Shown here in pieces: positions 53,123 through 63,268 of a stretch of 64,000 bases of DNA. The stretch comes from Streptomyces sp. NBC_00775 (GTDB lineage Bacteria; Actinomycetota; Actinomycetes; Streptomycetales; Streptomycetaceae), in the NCBI RefSeq assembly GCF_036347135.1, contig NZ_CP108938.1, forward strand, positions 5,518,001 to 5,582,000. Direction: 5' to 3'. Each line of letters opens with the position of its first letter. Position 1 is the stretch's first letter. The notes under the pieces were generated by a model. The model had not been told where the DNA came from, searched no databases, and worked only from the letters and a program-made list of their open reading frames with translations. A program made the position numbers and the translations under genes.

Positions 53123-53206
53123 GCAACCATCCGGCAGGTCACCTTCCGGTGGGCCAGAAAAGGTTCCCGTTGGCAACGTGATGTGATCGATCAACGGGCC
53201 CTAGTG

Positions 53207-53224
53207 ACATACCGCGCGGTATGT
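53207..53224. promoter_or_regulatory. Perfect 18-bp operator upstream of fadD
   Basis: ACATACCGC-GCGGTATGT is a perfect palindrome 60 bases before the ligase start, in the position and form of a TetR-type operator for fatty-acid catabolism. The cognate regulator is unknown; the TetR at 56499 has its own, different, sites. Confidence 0.6.
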
Positions 53225-53283
53225 GCGCAGAATCAGCGCAACCCTTACTACCGCGTAGGCAATGTCGCCCCCGGGAGGACGCC

Positions 53284-54939
<1,656 letters not shown>

Positions 54940-54994
54940 CACACGGACGACGGGGGGAGCCCGCCCCGGGCACCCCCCGGGGCACCTCCCCGCC

Positions 54995-55046
54995 GTCCGC
55001 GTCCGTCGTCCGCGTCCGTCGTCCGCGTCCGTTGTCCGTGTCCGTC
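54995..55046. repeat. 13-bp tandem repeat
   Basis: Four units of GTCCGCGTCCGTC (54995-55007, 55008-55020, 55021-55033, 55034-55046), followed by degenerate pieces to about 55075, in the gap between the convergent fadD and MFS genes. Confidence 0.75.
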
Positions 55047-55077
55047 GTACGCGGTACGCATCCGTCGTCCGCGCAGA

Positions 55078-56334
55078 TCATCGCCGTACGGACGCCGTGG
55101 CCCTCGCGTTCCGCCCCGGACCACGCCGTACGGAGGTCGTGGTCCACCCCAGAAGCAGCCACACCCCCGCCACCGCGCACACGCCACCCCAGCCCCACTG
55201 GGTGAACGCGCTGCCCGCCAGCGCAGATGCGAGCGCGCCGCCCGCGAAACCGGCCACCACATAAGCCGTGTTGGCGGTCGCCGGGGTCGAGGTCGTCGTC
55301 AACGCCAGGGTCTGGTTGGCGACATGGCTGGTCACCAGGGCCGCGTGGACCACGATCGCCGCCGCGCAGAGCGCCCACAGCGTGCTCCCGCCCAGCCAGA
55401 ACAGCGGTACGGACACGGCCGCGAGCAGATACGCGGACCGTACGACCCTGGCGGCGCCGAACCGGTCGACGAGCCCGCCCGCGAGCGGTGCCACCGCGCT
55501 CGCGGTGAGGCCGAAGAGGCCGAAGAGCCCGGCCGTCGCGGTGGACAGCCCGTACCCGCCGTCGCCCGTCAGCAGCAGCGCGAGCGAGGTCCACAGCGCG
55601 CTCCACGCCCCGTACATCCCGGCCTGGCGCAGGCACGCCCGCCAGAGGTCCGGGGAGGTGCGGACGACGGACGGCAGGGCCCGGAGCCCCGCGAACAGCG
55701 GGCCGGTGCGGGGGCGGGAGTCCGTGGGGAGCGCCCAGGCGGTCGCGAGCCCCAGCGCGGCGGTCAGCACCGCCGCACCGACGAAGACGATCCGCCAGCC
55801 GAAGGCCTGGCCGATCAGCCCGCCGAGGACGCGGGCCGCGACGATCCCGGTGAAGAGCCCGGCGATGATGGCGGCGACGTGCCGGGCCCGCCGGTCCGCG
55901 GGGGCGCGCGCGGCGACCAGTGGCACCAGCAGCTGCGGTACGACGGTGGCGGCGGCCGCGACGAAGACGGCGGCGGCCAGCGTGGTGGTCCCGCCCGAGA
56001 AGGCGCCCAGGGTCAGCGCCGCCGTGGTGACGAGCGAGAGGGCGGCGACCAGGCGGCGCCGGTTCACGGTGTCGCCGAGCGGGGCGAAGAAGAGCAGCCC
56101 GGTCGCGTAGCCGAACTGCGCGACCGACGCGATCCAGGCCACGGCCGAGGGCGCCGAGCCGAAGTCGTGGGCGATCAGGGGGAGCAGCGGGGCCGCGAGG
56201 TAGATGTTGGCGGCCGTGACGGCGGTGCACAGGGCGATGAGGGTGAGGAGGAGGGTGGGCGGGAGCGACGGCGCGGCGGACGGTCGGCGGACACCGGTGC
56301 GGGGCGCCGGGATCTCCTCGGTGACTGACGGCAT
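55078..56334 (-). CDS. MFS transporter
   Basis: A 418-residue membrane protein with about 12 helices. The motif A-like loops are FAPLGDTVNRRRLV and GGLVDRFGAARVV. It resembles the sugar or drug efflux AraJ-type group. The start ATG at 56334 has AAGGAG about 12 bases upstream. It is divergent from a TetR gene with which it shares a promoter region holding two identical palindromes, so efflux is probably derepressed by the transported compound (inference). Confidence 0.85.
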   Translation of the reverse strand: MPSVTEEIPAPRTGVRRPSAAPSLPPTLLLTLIALCTAVTAANIYLAAPLLPLIAHDFGSAPSAVAWIASVAQFGYATGLLFFAPLGDTVNRRRLVAALSLVTTAALTLGAFSGGTTTLAAAVFVAAAATVVPQLLVPLVAARAPADRRARHVAAIIAGLFTGIVAARVLGGLIGQAFGWRIVFVGAAVLTAALGLATAWALPTDSRPRTGPLFAGLRALPSVVRTSPDLWRACLRQAGMYGAWSALWTSLALLLTGDGGYGLSTATAGLFGLFGLTASAVAPLAGGLVDRFGAARVVRSAYLLAAVSVPLFWLGGSTLWALCAAAIVVHAALVTSHVANQTLALTTTSTPATANTAYVVAGFAGGALASALAGSAFTQWGWGGVCAVAGVWLLLGWTTTSVRRGPGRNARATASVRR

Positions 56335-56402
56335 GAGCGGCGGGACTCCTTCGGGCCGGCTGCGGGCTGGCTGCGGGGCGGATCGGGGTCGGCTGTCCAT
56401 GT

Positions 56403-56475
56403 AACCAACTGGTTGGTTGGCTGCGGAGGCCGAGTCTGCCCCGCACCCACGGGAGTGTCAACCAACTGGTTGGTT
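56403..56475. promoter_or_regulatory. Two identical TetR operators
   Basis: AACCAACTGGTTGGTT, a perfect 16-base palindrome, occurs at 56403-56418 and 56460-56475, 57 bases apart start to start. Each copy is near one of the two divergent start codons, so one repressor could close both promoters. Confidence 0.85.
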
Positions 56476-56498
56476 ACTTATTCCGCTACCCTGTCCGC

Positions 56499-57083
56499 AT
56501 GGCAGCGAAAGTCAGGGACCCCGAGGCCACCAAGGCCCGGATCTTCGAGGCGGCGGTCGCCGAATTCGCCCGGTACGGCATCGCGGGCGCCCGTATCGAC
56601 CGCATCGCGGCCGAGGCCAAGGCGAACAAGCAGCTGATCTACGCCTACTTCGGCAACAAGGCGGAGCTGTTCGCGCGCGTCCTGGAGAGGCGGATGCTCG
56701 ACCTCGCCATAGCGCTCCCGGTCGACGGCGACGACATCGAGGGCTGGATGGACCGGGTGATGGACTACCACGCCGCTCATCCCGAACTGCTGAGGCTCTT
56801 CTTCTGGGAGGGCATCGAGTACGCCACGGCCGAACTCCCCGACGAGGCCGAGCGTCAGGAGCACTACGCCCGCAAGGCCGCCGCCATCGCCGACGCGCAG
56901 GCCCGCGGCGTCATCAGCGACGAGATCCCGCCCAACGACCTGCTGTTCATGCTGCTCGCGCTCGCGGGCTGGTCCACGGCCGTGCCGCAGATGCGGCGCA
57001 TCCTGGTCGGCGGCGAGGACACGGACAACGAACGGGTACGGGCCTCGGTCCGGGCGGCGGCACGACGGCTCACCGCCCGGTAA
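56499..57083 (+). CDS. TetR-family repressor of the divergent MFS gene
   Basis: A 194-residue regulator. The N-terminal domain EATKARIFEAAVAEFARYGI and helix-turn-helix ARIDRIAAEAKANKQLIYAYF are clear (about 10-60). The C-terminal ligand-binding domain is of the common TetR_C type with WEGIEY and a final LLFMLLALAGW helix. Autoregulation and control of the MFS gene through the twin palindromes are strongly suggested by position. Confidence 0.9.
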   Translation: MAAKVRDPEATKARIFEAAVAEFARYGIAGARIDRIAAEAKANKQLIYAYFGNKAELFARVLERRMLDLAIALPVDGDDIEGWMDRVMDYHAAHPELLRLFFWEGIEYATAELPDEAERQEHYARKAAAIADAQARGVISDEIPPNDLLFMLLALAGWSTAVPQMRRILVGGEDTDNERVRASVRAAARRLTAR

Positions 57084-57085
57084 GC

Positions 57086-57118
57086 CCCCGGGCCTGGCCT
57101 GGCCGGCCGGGCCCGGGG
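57086..57118. terminator. GC-rich hairpin between convergent genes
   Basis: Arms CCCCGGGCC (57086-57094) and GGCCCGGGG (57110-57118) lie just after the TetR stop and before the kinase stop on the other strand, so it may end both transcripts. Confidence 0.5.
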
Positions 57119-57142
57119 TCGGCCGGACCCGGTTGACCGGGC

Positions 57143-60100
57143 CTAGTTGGTGCCGATGCGTGCCAACAGGTCGACGATCCGGTCCTGCACCTCGGCGCTG
57201 GTCGAGCGCTCGGCGAGGAACAGCACCGTCTCCCCCGCGGCCAGGCGCGGCAGTTCGGCCCGGTCGACGGCGGCCGTGTAGACGACGAGCGGTGTGCGGT
57301 TCAACTGCCCGTTCGCGCGCAGCCAGTCCACGATTCCGGCGTGCCGGCGCCGTACCTGCATCAGATCCATCACGACCAGGTTCGGCCGCATCTGCGAGGC
57401 CAGCGTGACGGCGTCCGCGTCGGTCGACGCCCGCGCGACCTGCATCCCGCGCCGCTCCAGCGTCGCGGTCAGCGCCAGCGCGATCTCCGCGTGCTCCTCG
57501 ATGAGCAGCACGCGCGGCGGGTGCTGCTCGGAGTCCCGGGGCGCCAGGGCCTTCAGGAGTACGGCGGGATCGGCGCCGTACGCCGCCTCGCGCGTCGCCT
57601 GTCCGAGCCCCGCCGTCACGAGGACGGGGACCTCGGCCGCGACGGCCGCCTGGCGCAGCGACTGGAGCGCCGTGCGCGTGATCGGCCCGGTCAGCGGGTC
57701 GACGAAGAGCGCGGCCGGGAAGGCGGCGATCTGCGCGTCGACCTCCTCGCGCGAGTGCACGATGACGGGCCGGTAGCCGCGATCGCTCAGCGCCTGCTGG
57801 GTGGTGACGTCGGGCGCCGGCCACACGAGCAGCCGCCGCGGGTTGTCCAGCGGCTCCGGGGGCAGTTCGTCGTCCAGGGGCCGCGGCTGCGGCTGGTCGG
57901 CGACCTCGACCGCGCCGCCGGGACCGTCGAGCGGCTCGGGGCCCTCGGCGGCGTTCTCGTCCGGTGCTCCTATGGCGTACGACCGTCCGGCGCCCTCGGT
58001 GGCTCCGGGCAGCCGGGGTCCGGGCGCCGTGGCGGCCTGGCCGGCCTGCGGGTGCGGACGGGCCTCCGTCTCCGGGCGCTCGGCAGCGGGCTCGGGAGGC
58101 GTACCGAGCTTGCGGCGGCGGCCCCCACCGTTCGTCTGGTGCGGGGGAGGCGTGGCGGACTGGGGCTGAACCTGGGCGCCGGGCTGGCGGGCGAACGGGA
58201 CGCCCTGGCCGAGCGTACGCACGCTTATGGCACGGCCCTGCGTCGAGTTGGGGTCGACCGGGGCGGCGGCCTCGGCGGGCAGCGGCTGAGCGACGCGCGG
58301 CTTCGCCGGGAGCTCAGGGGGGAGAGGGGTGCCCGGGGCGGGGGTGGGCTGAGCCGCGGCGGGAGCGCTCGGCGCGGGCTGCGCCGGGGCCACCGGCTGT
58401 GCGGGGGCCGGAGTGCCCGCGCCGGAAGTGTCGTTGGTGTTGGCGTTCGGCCACGGCTGCGGAGGCAGGGCTTGGGCGGGGGCCGGGGTGGCCTGGGCGG
58501 CGGCAGGGGGCTGCGGTGCCTGCGCGGGAACGCCCTGTGCGGGAACGACCTGTGCCGGAACGCCCTGTGCAGGAACCGCCTGCGCCGGAACACCCTGCGC
58601 GGGTGTCCCCGTTGTCCCCGCCGTATCCGGCTGACCTGGGGCGAGGCGGGCGCGTCGCCGTCCCGTCGGGTTGGAGACGGGGTGCGGCTGCGGCGGGGTG
58701 TGATCGTCGGCCGGGTCGTGCAGCATCACGTCATGACGGCCGTCGTCGGCCTGCTGGAGCTGAGCCCGGGCCTGGGCCTGGACTTGAGCCTGTGCCTGAG
58801 CCTGGGCCTGGACGTACTCGGGTGACTGGTCCGCCTCCGCGGGCGGCAGCGCGAACACCGTACGGGCGCCCGTCTCCTGCGCGGCGGCGGCACGCTCGGC
58901 CGCGGCGGCCAGCGCACGCCGACGACGCCCGGTCGGCTGCCCCGCGTCCGCGGAGCCACCGGCGTCCTGCGTCCCCTGCGCATCAGGGGCGACGGGCGCA
59001 CTGGGCGCCGCGGGCAACGCCGCCGGCAGCGCGTGCTGTTCGCCGTCCCGCAGCGCACGCCGCCCGGCGGGCACCGGCACCCCCTGCGGAGGCACCGTCC
59101 CGCCAAGCCCCGTGCCCACGGCCGCGGTCCCGGCCGCATGCTCGCCCGCCATGACGACCGCGCCCTCGGAGACACCGCCGGTGCCGTCACCGGTCGCCTC
59201 GCCGGTCATGTCACCCGTCGTACCGTCGCCCGCGTCCTCGGCCGGACTCGGCCGTCCGCGCCGCCGTCCGGTACCGCCGGAGCCACCGCCGTCACCCGGG
59301 CCCTCGACCGCGGACCCCTGCGCGGGCACCATCGCCTCGCCGGGGTTCTGCTCATCGGCCGTACGCCGCCGACGCCGCCCCGTGGGAGCGGCCCCGCCGG
59401 TCTCGGTGGCCGCGGGCTCGGACTCCCCCGCCACCTCGCTCTCCAGGAAGGCGTCCACGGAGGACCGCCGGGCCCGCCGCCTGCCGCCGCTCTGGTGCGA
59501 GGCCTGCTCGGGAAGGGCGAGCTCGGAACCGGGAGCGTCCGCGGCCGCGGTGGCCGGAACCGTCCCGGCGCCCCCGCCGATCGGCACCTCCAGCACGAAC
59601 GCGCTGCCGCTCATGCCCGGCACCTCGTGCGTCTGCAGCACACCGCCGTGCGCGCGCACGATCCCGCGCACGATCGGCTCGTGCACCGGGTCTCCCCCGG
59701 CGTACGGCCCGCGCACCTCGATACGGACGCCCTCACCGCGCTGCGCGGCGGCCACGACGACCGTGTTGTCCATGTAACCGCCCGCCGACACGGGCGCGTT
59801 GCCGGTCGCGTCGACCCCTGCCACATCGGCGATGAGATGCGCGAGGGCGTTCGCCAGCCGCTTCGGGTCGACCTCGGCCTCGATGGGCGGCGCGTGCACG
59901 GCGAACTGGACGCGCCCGGGCCCGATGAGCTCGACGGCCCCGTCGACACCGGCGGCGACGACCGCGTCGAGCATCACCTTCGTACGGGTGATTTCCTCCG
60001 CGCCCGAATCCAGCCGCTGATAGCCGAGGACGTTGTCGACGAGCGTGGTGATCCGCGAGTAGCCGGCCGCGAGATGGTGGAGCACCTGGTTGGCCTCGGG

Positions 60101-61228
60101 CCACAGCTGTCCGGCGTCGTCGGCGGCGAGCTTGGAGAGTTCGCCGCGCAGCTGGTCGAGCGGTCCGCGCAGGGACTGGCTGAGCACGGCGAGCAGCTGC
60201 TCGTGCCGCGCGGTCAGCGCCTCGTAGCGGTCCTTCTCGCGCTCGCCGAGCGCCGCGTACCGCTCGTCGCCGGCGGCGAGTTCCTCCTCGTGCTGCTCGC
60301 TCACCTCGGCCAGCTCGGCCGCGTGCGTCTCGCGCAGCGCCTTGAGCTCCTCGGCGTGCTCGTCGGCGATCCGGGCGAGCTCGTCGGCGTGCCGGGTGGC
60401 CTCGGCGTCCTTCTCCTCGGCCAGGGTGTCGTACGGCCGCCGGTCGGTGAAGGTCATGACGGCGCCGACGAGCTGGTCCCCGTCCCGCACCGGCGCGGTC
60501 GTCAGGTCGACCGGCACCTTGTCCCCGGCCTTCGACCACAGCACCTGCCCGCGCACCCGGTGCTTGCGCCCGGAGCGCAGGGTGTCGGCGAGCGGCGACT
60601 CCTCGTACGCGAACTCGTCGCCGTCCGCGCGCGAGTGAAGGATGAGGGAGTGCAGGTCCTGGCCGCCGAGATCGCTGGCCCGGTATCCGAGTATCTGAGC
60701 GGCCGCCGGATTGACCAGAACAACCCGCCCCTCGGTGTCCGTCCCGACGACACCCTCGGCCGCCGCGCGCAGGATCATCTCGGTCTGGCGTTGCGAACGC
60801 GCGAGTTCGGCCTCGGTGTCGACGGTGCCCGACAGATCGCGTACGACGAGCATGAGCAGCTCGTCAGGGGTGGGGCCGTAGCTGTCGTAGGCCTGCTGGC
60901 CGTTCTCGAGATTCGCACTGGTGACCTCGACCGGGAACTCGGTCCCGTCGGTCCGCCGCGCGATCATCCGGGTCGGCTTGGTCCGCCCGCTCTGGTCGAT
61001 GGTCTCGGGCCGCCGCATAGATCCCGGGATCAGCCGGGAGTCGAACTGCGGCAGCAGATCGAGCAGTCCCCGGCCCACCAGAGCCGTGCCCGGGGCCTCG
61101 AAGGCCTCCAGGGCGATGGTGTTGGCGTTGACGACGGTCCCATTGGCGTTGACCAGCACCAACGCATCGGGCAGCGCGTCCAGTATGGCTGCGAGGCGAG
61201 CAGCGCCTCGGGATGGCCTGCTGCTCAC
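57143..61228 (-). CDS. Large PAS hybrid sensor protein, kinase-like, without phospho-acceptor His
   Basis: A 1361-residue cytosolic protein. Order: PAS (about 10-130), PAS (about 145-270, GVVGTDTEGRVVLVNPAAA), acidic coiled coil (275-345), HisKA-like helices, HATPase-like domain (430-560, GGVLQTHEVPGMSGSAF), a 550-residue Pro/Ala/Gln/Gly-rich low-complexity linker, then two receiver-like domains (about 1124-1225 and 1238-1361). In the dimerisation region the usual SHELRTPL is SQSLRGPL, so the phospho-acceptor His is Gln. The second receiver keeps Asp in LVVMDLM but lacks the conserved Lys. GTG start after GGAGGAAG. Probably a scaffold or signal-gathering pseudokinase. Confidence 0.85.
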   Translation of the reverse strand: MSSRPSRGAARLAAILDALPDALVLVNANGTVVNANTIALEAFEAPGTALVGRGLLDLLPQFDSRLIPGSMRRPETIDQSGRTKPTRMIARRTDGTEFPVEVTSANLENGQQAYDSYGPTPDELLMLVVRDLSGTVDTEAELARSQRQTEMILRAAAEGVVGTDTEGRVVLVNPAAAQILGYRASDLGGQDLHSLILHSRADGDEFAYEESPLADTLRSGRKHRVRGQVLWSKAGDKVPVDLTTAPVRDGDQLVGAVMTFTDRRPYDTLAEEKDAEATRHADELARIADEHAEELKALRETHAAELAEVSEQHEEELAAGDERYAALGEREKDRYEALTARHEQLLAVLSQSLRGPLDQLRGELSKLAADDAGQLWPEANQVLHHLAAGYSRITTLVDNVLGYQRLDSGAEEITRTKVMLDAVVAAGVDGAVELIGPGRVQFAVHAPPIEAEVDPKRLANALAHLIADVAGVDATGNAPVSAGGYMDNTVVVAAAQRGEGVRIEVRGPYAGGDPVHEPIVRGIVRAHGGVLQTHEVPGMSGSAFVLEVPIGGGAGTVPATAAADAPGSELALPEQASHQSGGRRRARRSSVDAFLESEVAGESEPAATETGGAAPTGRRRRRTADEQNPGEAMVPAQGSAVEGPGDGGGSGGTGRRRGRPSPAEDAGDGTTGDMTGEATGDGTGGVSEGAVVMAGEHAAGTAAVGTGLGGTVPPQGVPVPAGRRALRDGEQHALPAALPAAPSAPVAPDAQGTQDAGGSADAGQPTGRRRRALAAAAERAAAAQETGARTVFALPPAEADQSPEYVQAQAQAQAQVQAQARAQLQQADDGRHDVMLHDPADDHTPPQPHPVSNPTGRRRARLAPGQPDTAGTTGTPAQGVPAQAVPAQGVPAQVVPAQGVPAQAPQPPAAAQATPAPAQALPPQPWPNANTNDTSGAGTPAPAQPVAPAQPAPSAPAAAQPTPAPGTPLPPELPAKPRVAQPLPAEAAAPVDPNSTQGRAISVRTLGQGVPFARQPGAQVQPQSATPPPHQTNGGGRRRKLGTPPEPAAERPETEARPHPQAGQAATAPGPRLPGATEGAGRSYAIGAPDENAAEGPEPLDGPGGAVEVADQPQPRPLDDELPPEPLDNPRRLLVWPAPDVTTQQALSDRGYRPVIVHSREEVDAQIAAFPAALFVDPLTGPITRTALQSLRQAAVAAEVPVLVTAGLGQATREAAYGADPAVLLKALAPRDSEQHPPRVLLIEEHAEIALALTATLERRGMQVARASTDADAVTLASQMRPNLVVMDLMQVRRRHAGIVDWLRANGQLNRTPLVVYTAAVDRAELPRLAAGETVLFLAERSTSAEVQDRIVDLLARIGTN

Positions 61229-61468
61229 GAGACGCTTCCTCCCTGTTACCGCACCTTGCCGACCGCGGATGCCATCTTGCCAACCGGCCCGCAGCGTGTC
61301 ACGCGAGGGAGTCTACGGGCAGAGGTTGCGCTCGCGACGCCGGATGAGAGGGAGGTCGCACGCGGAAGTGACGCGGAAAGGACGCAGAAGAGACGTAGAA
61401 CCTGTGACCACGCATTTTGCCCCGCACCACCGTGAGGCAGCCGTGACTCCACTCTGTCCTCCTCCCCG

Positions 61469-61508
61469 CCTTCTTCTGCCTTCTTCTGTCTTCCTCTGTC
61501 TTCCTCTG
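61469..61508. repeat. Polypyrimidine 10-bp tandem repeat
   Basis: Four units, CCTTCTTCTG twice and TCTTCCTCTG twice, lie directly after the stop of the SSI-type inhibitor gene (minus strand), in the 286-base gap before the hybrid kinase start. Confidence 0.7.
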
Positions 61509-61514
61509 TCCTCG

Positions 61515-62033
61515 CTACACGCGGGTGCCCGGCAGCAGCGGCACCAGCGCGTCCCACCGCGAGATCTCGCACCCGTTCGTGCGGTCGAACCGCGCGTCCA
61601 CGGGGCGCCCCGCCCAGGTCCCCGTGACATGCGCGGTGGCCGGACCGCCGTACAGCATCGTGCACATGGTGCCCGGCGCCACCGGACCGAAGGGGTCCTT
61701 GCCCCAGGTGGTCTTCCCGTCCAACTGCTGACAGGCCCCGTCCACATCCGGGTGACTGCCGCCACCGGGATGACACCGCAGTTCGTACGTCCCGTCCGCA
61801 CCGTTTCCCATGCCGTGGACGGTCACGGTCAGCCGGTCCCCGGAGTCCTCGTCGCGGGCCGGCGGGGGCATCAGGGGGGAGATGGGGGTGCCGACCATGG
61901 GGCTGCCGGACATAGGGGTGCCGGACACGGGGCTGCCCGACATAGGTGCGGCGGACGCGCCGGACGCGGCGGGTACGGCGGACAGCGCGGCGGTGGCGGA
62001 CGCGGCGGCGGTGAGAACGAGACGGCGCAACAT
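61515..62033 (-). CDS. Subtilisin inhibitor-like (SSI family) secreted protease inhibitor
   Basis: A 172-residue secreted protein. The signal peptide ends near SGASA. A linker of SGSPMSGTPM-type repeats follows (about 30-55), which is not usual for SSI. The inhibitor domain has the four conserved Cys (ELRCHPGGGSHPDVDGACQQL-region and MCTMLYGG, NGCEIS) and the SSI signature CHPGGGSHPD. The reactive loop reads C-T-M-L-Y where classic SSI has C-P-M-V-Y, so P1 is Met but P2 is Thr, and the following DPV is replaced by GGP. Likely inhibits secreted serine proteases. Confidence 0.85.
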   Translation of the reverse strand: MLRRLVLTAAASATAALSAVPAASGASAAPMSGSPVSGTPMSGSPMVGTPISPLMPPPARDEDSGDRLTVTVHGMGNGADGTYELRCHPGGGSHPDVDGACQQLDGKTTWGKDPFGPVAPGTMCTMLYGGPATAHVTGTWAGRPVDARFDRTNGCEISRWDALVPLLPGTRV

Positions 62034-62262
62034 GACCTGCCTAACGCCACGCGCCCCGCACGGTTGCGCGACGATCCGGCCACCACCCCCTCCCGCCGTC
62101 CGCCCTCCCGGCGTCCCCCTCCTCCCCCTCCCGCCGTCCCGTCGAATCCGGGCTTTGCTCTGCGGCCCGCCTGCCTAGTACCGTGGGGGGCGATTGGTGA
62201 CACCGCGCTCGACTGTGTCATCATCTGCACGCACCACTCGCGCTCGCGCGAGCGGCTGTGCG

Positions 62263-62353
62263 GGAGGCGTCGCCTAGTCCGGTCTATGGCGCCGCACTGC
62301 TAATGCGGTTTGGGCCTTCAAGCCCATCGAGGGTTCAAATCCCTCCGCCTCCG
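62263..62353 (+). tRNA. tRNA-Ser (anticodon GCU)
   Basis: A type II tRNA with acceptor arms GGAGGCG/CGCCTCC, discriminator G, anticodon stem CCGCA/TGCGG with loop CTGCTAA (GCU), variable arm GGGC-CTTCAA-GCCC and T arm GAGGG-TTCAAAT-CCCTC. All helices are well paired, unlike the copy at 16849. Confidence 0.94.
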
Positions 62354-62546
62354 CGTCAAGATCCGAAGCCCCGGTCCCTCTGGACCGGGGCTTCGGCGTT
62401 ACCCGGCGCTGGAGTGCGTTTGCCCAGCTCACAAGGGGTGCGGCAAACGGATTTCACATGGCGGCGGCAGTCATGTAATGTTCTTCCTGTCGCCGCGAGC
62501 GGGCCGAAAGCCCAGGGAACGGGACAGCAGGACAAAAACAAAACAA

Positions 62547-62619
62547 GCACTCGTAGCTTAACGGATAGAGCATCTGACTACGGATCAGAAGGTTGCAGGT
62601 TCGAATCCTGCCGAGTGCA
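62547..62619 (+). tRNA. tRNA-Arg (anticodon ACG)
   Basis: A 73-base tRNA with acceptor arms GCACTCG/CGAGTGC, discriminator A, anticodon stem TCTGA/TCAGA with loop CTACGGA (ACG, read as inosine-CG) and T arm TGCAG-GTTCGAATC-CTGC type pairing. It is the likely attachment site of the adjoining integrase fragment. Confidence 0.95.
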
Positions 62620-62627
62620 CACAGCTC

Positions 62628-62660
62628 AAAGGCCCCGCCGGTTGAACCGGCGGGGCCTTT
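62628..62660 (+). terminator. Terminator after tRNA-Arg
   Basis: Arms AAAGGCCCCGCCGGTT (62628-62643) and AACCGGCGGGGCCTTT (62645-62660) form an almost loopless hairpin ending in TTT, nine bases after the tRNA. Confidence 0.85.
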
Positions 62661-62700
62661 GACATCACCGGGTGACATCAACGCCCCCGGATATCGCCGA

Positions 62701-62991
62701 TCAGGCCGCGTTCTCCGCCTCCGGATCATCTTCCGAAAGGTCGGGGCCCAACACGTCGTCCATCCGATCGGACGCAGCCCGCAGGGCCGTCCCCATCACA
62801 TGCGCGTACGTGTCCAGCGTCATCGTGATCGTGCTGTGGCCCAGCGTCTCCATGATGGTGCGGACGTCGACGCCCTGAGCGAGCAGCAGGGACGCGCATG
62901 TGTGCCGCAGGTCGTGCACCCGTACCCGCCGCACTCGTGCGTCACGGCACAGGATGGTGAGCATCCGGTTCAGGTCAACAGAGGCGTACAA
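62701..62991 (-). pseudogene. Tyrosine integrase C-terminal fragment beside tRNA-Arg
   Basis: A 96-residue frame carrying VRVHDLRHTCASLLLAQGVD, METLGHSTITMTLDTYAHV and an acidic end: the HxxR box, the second His and the catalytic Tyr of a phage-type integrase. The other 280 or so N-terminal residues are missing; upstream of about 62991 the sequence is unrelated. The orientation, with the C-terminus nearest the tRNA, is that of an integrated element. The 62992-63268 gap holds no recognisable gene. Confidence 0.8.
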
Positions 62992-63268
62992 CCGCGCACG
63001 GTGGCACGCCTGCGATCGGTGGACAAGCCAACAGATCCCAGCAGGCGAGCGGTTCGTGACGGTGCCGCACGCGCCAACGGATCACAGGACCGAGTTCGGG
63101 GTCGGGCAGCGTCTGGTCGGTGGATCGCGGGCGGTATGACGGTGTGTCTGTACGGCTGCACAGGGCGGGTGTGGCTTGATCGTCGGGCGGTCCCGGCAGG
63201 GGCCTGAACACCAACCGACGTCCGTGGCGCGTGCTGAGTGCCGCGCTCTTTGTCGAGGAGTTTCCCTC

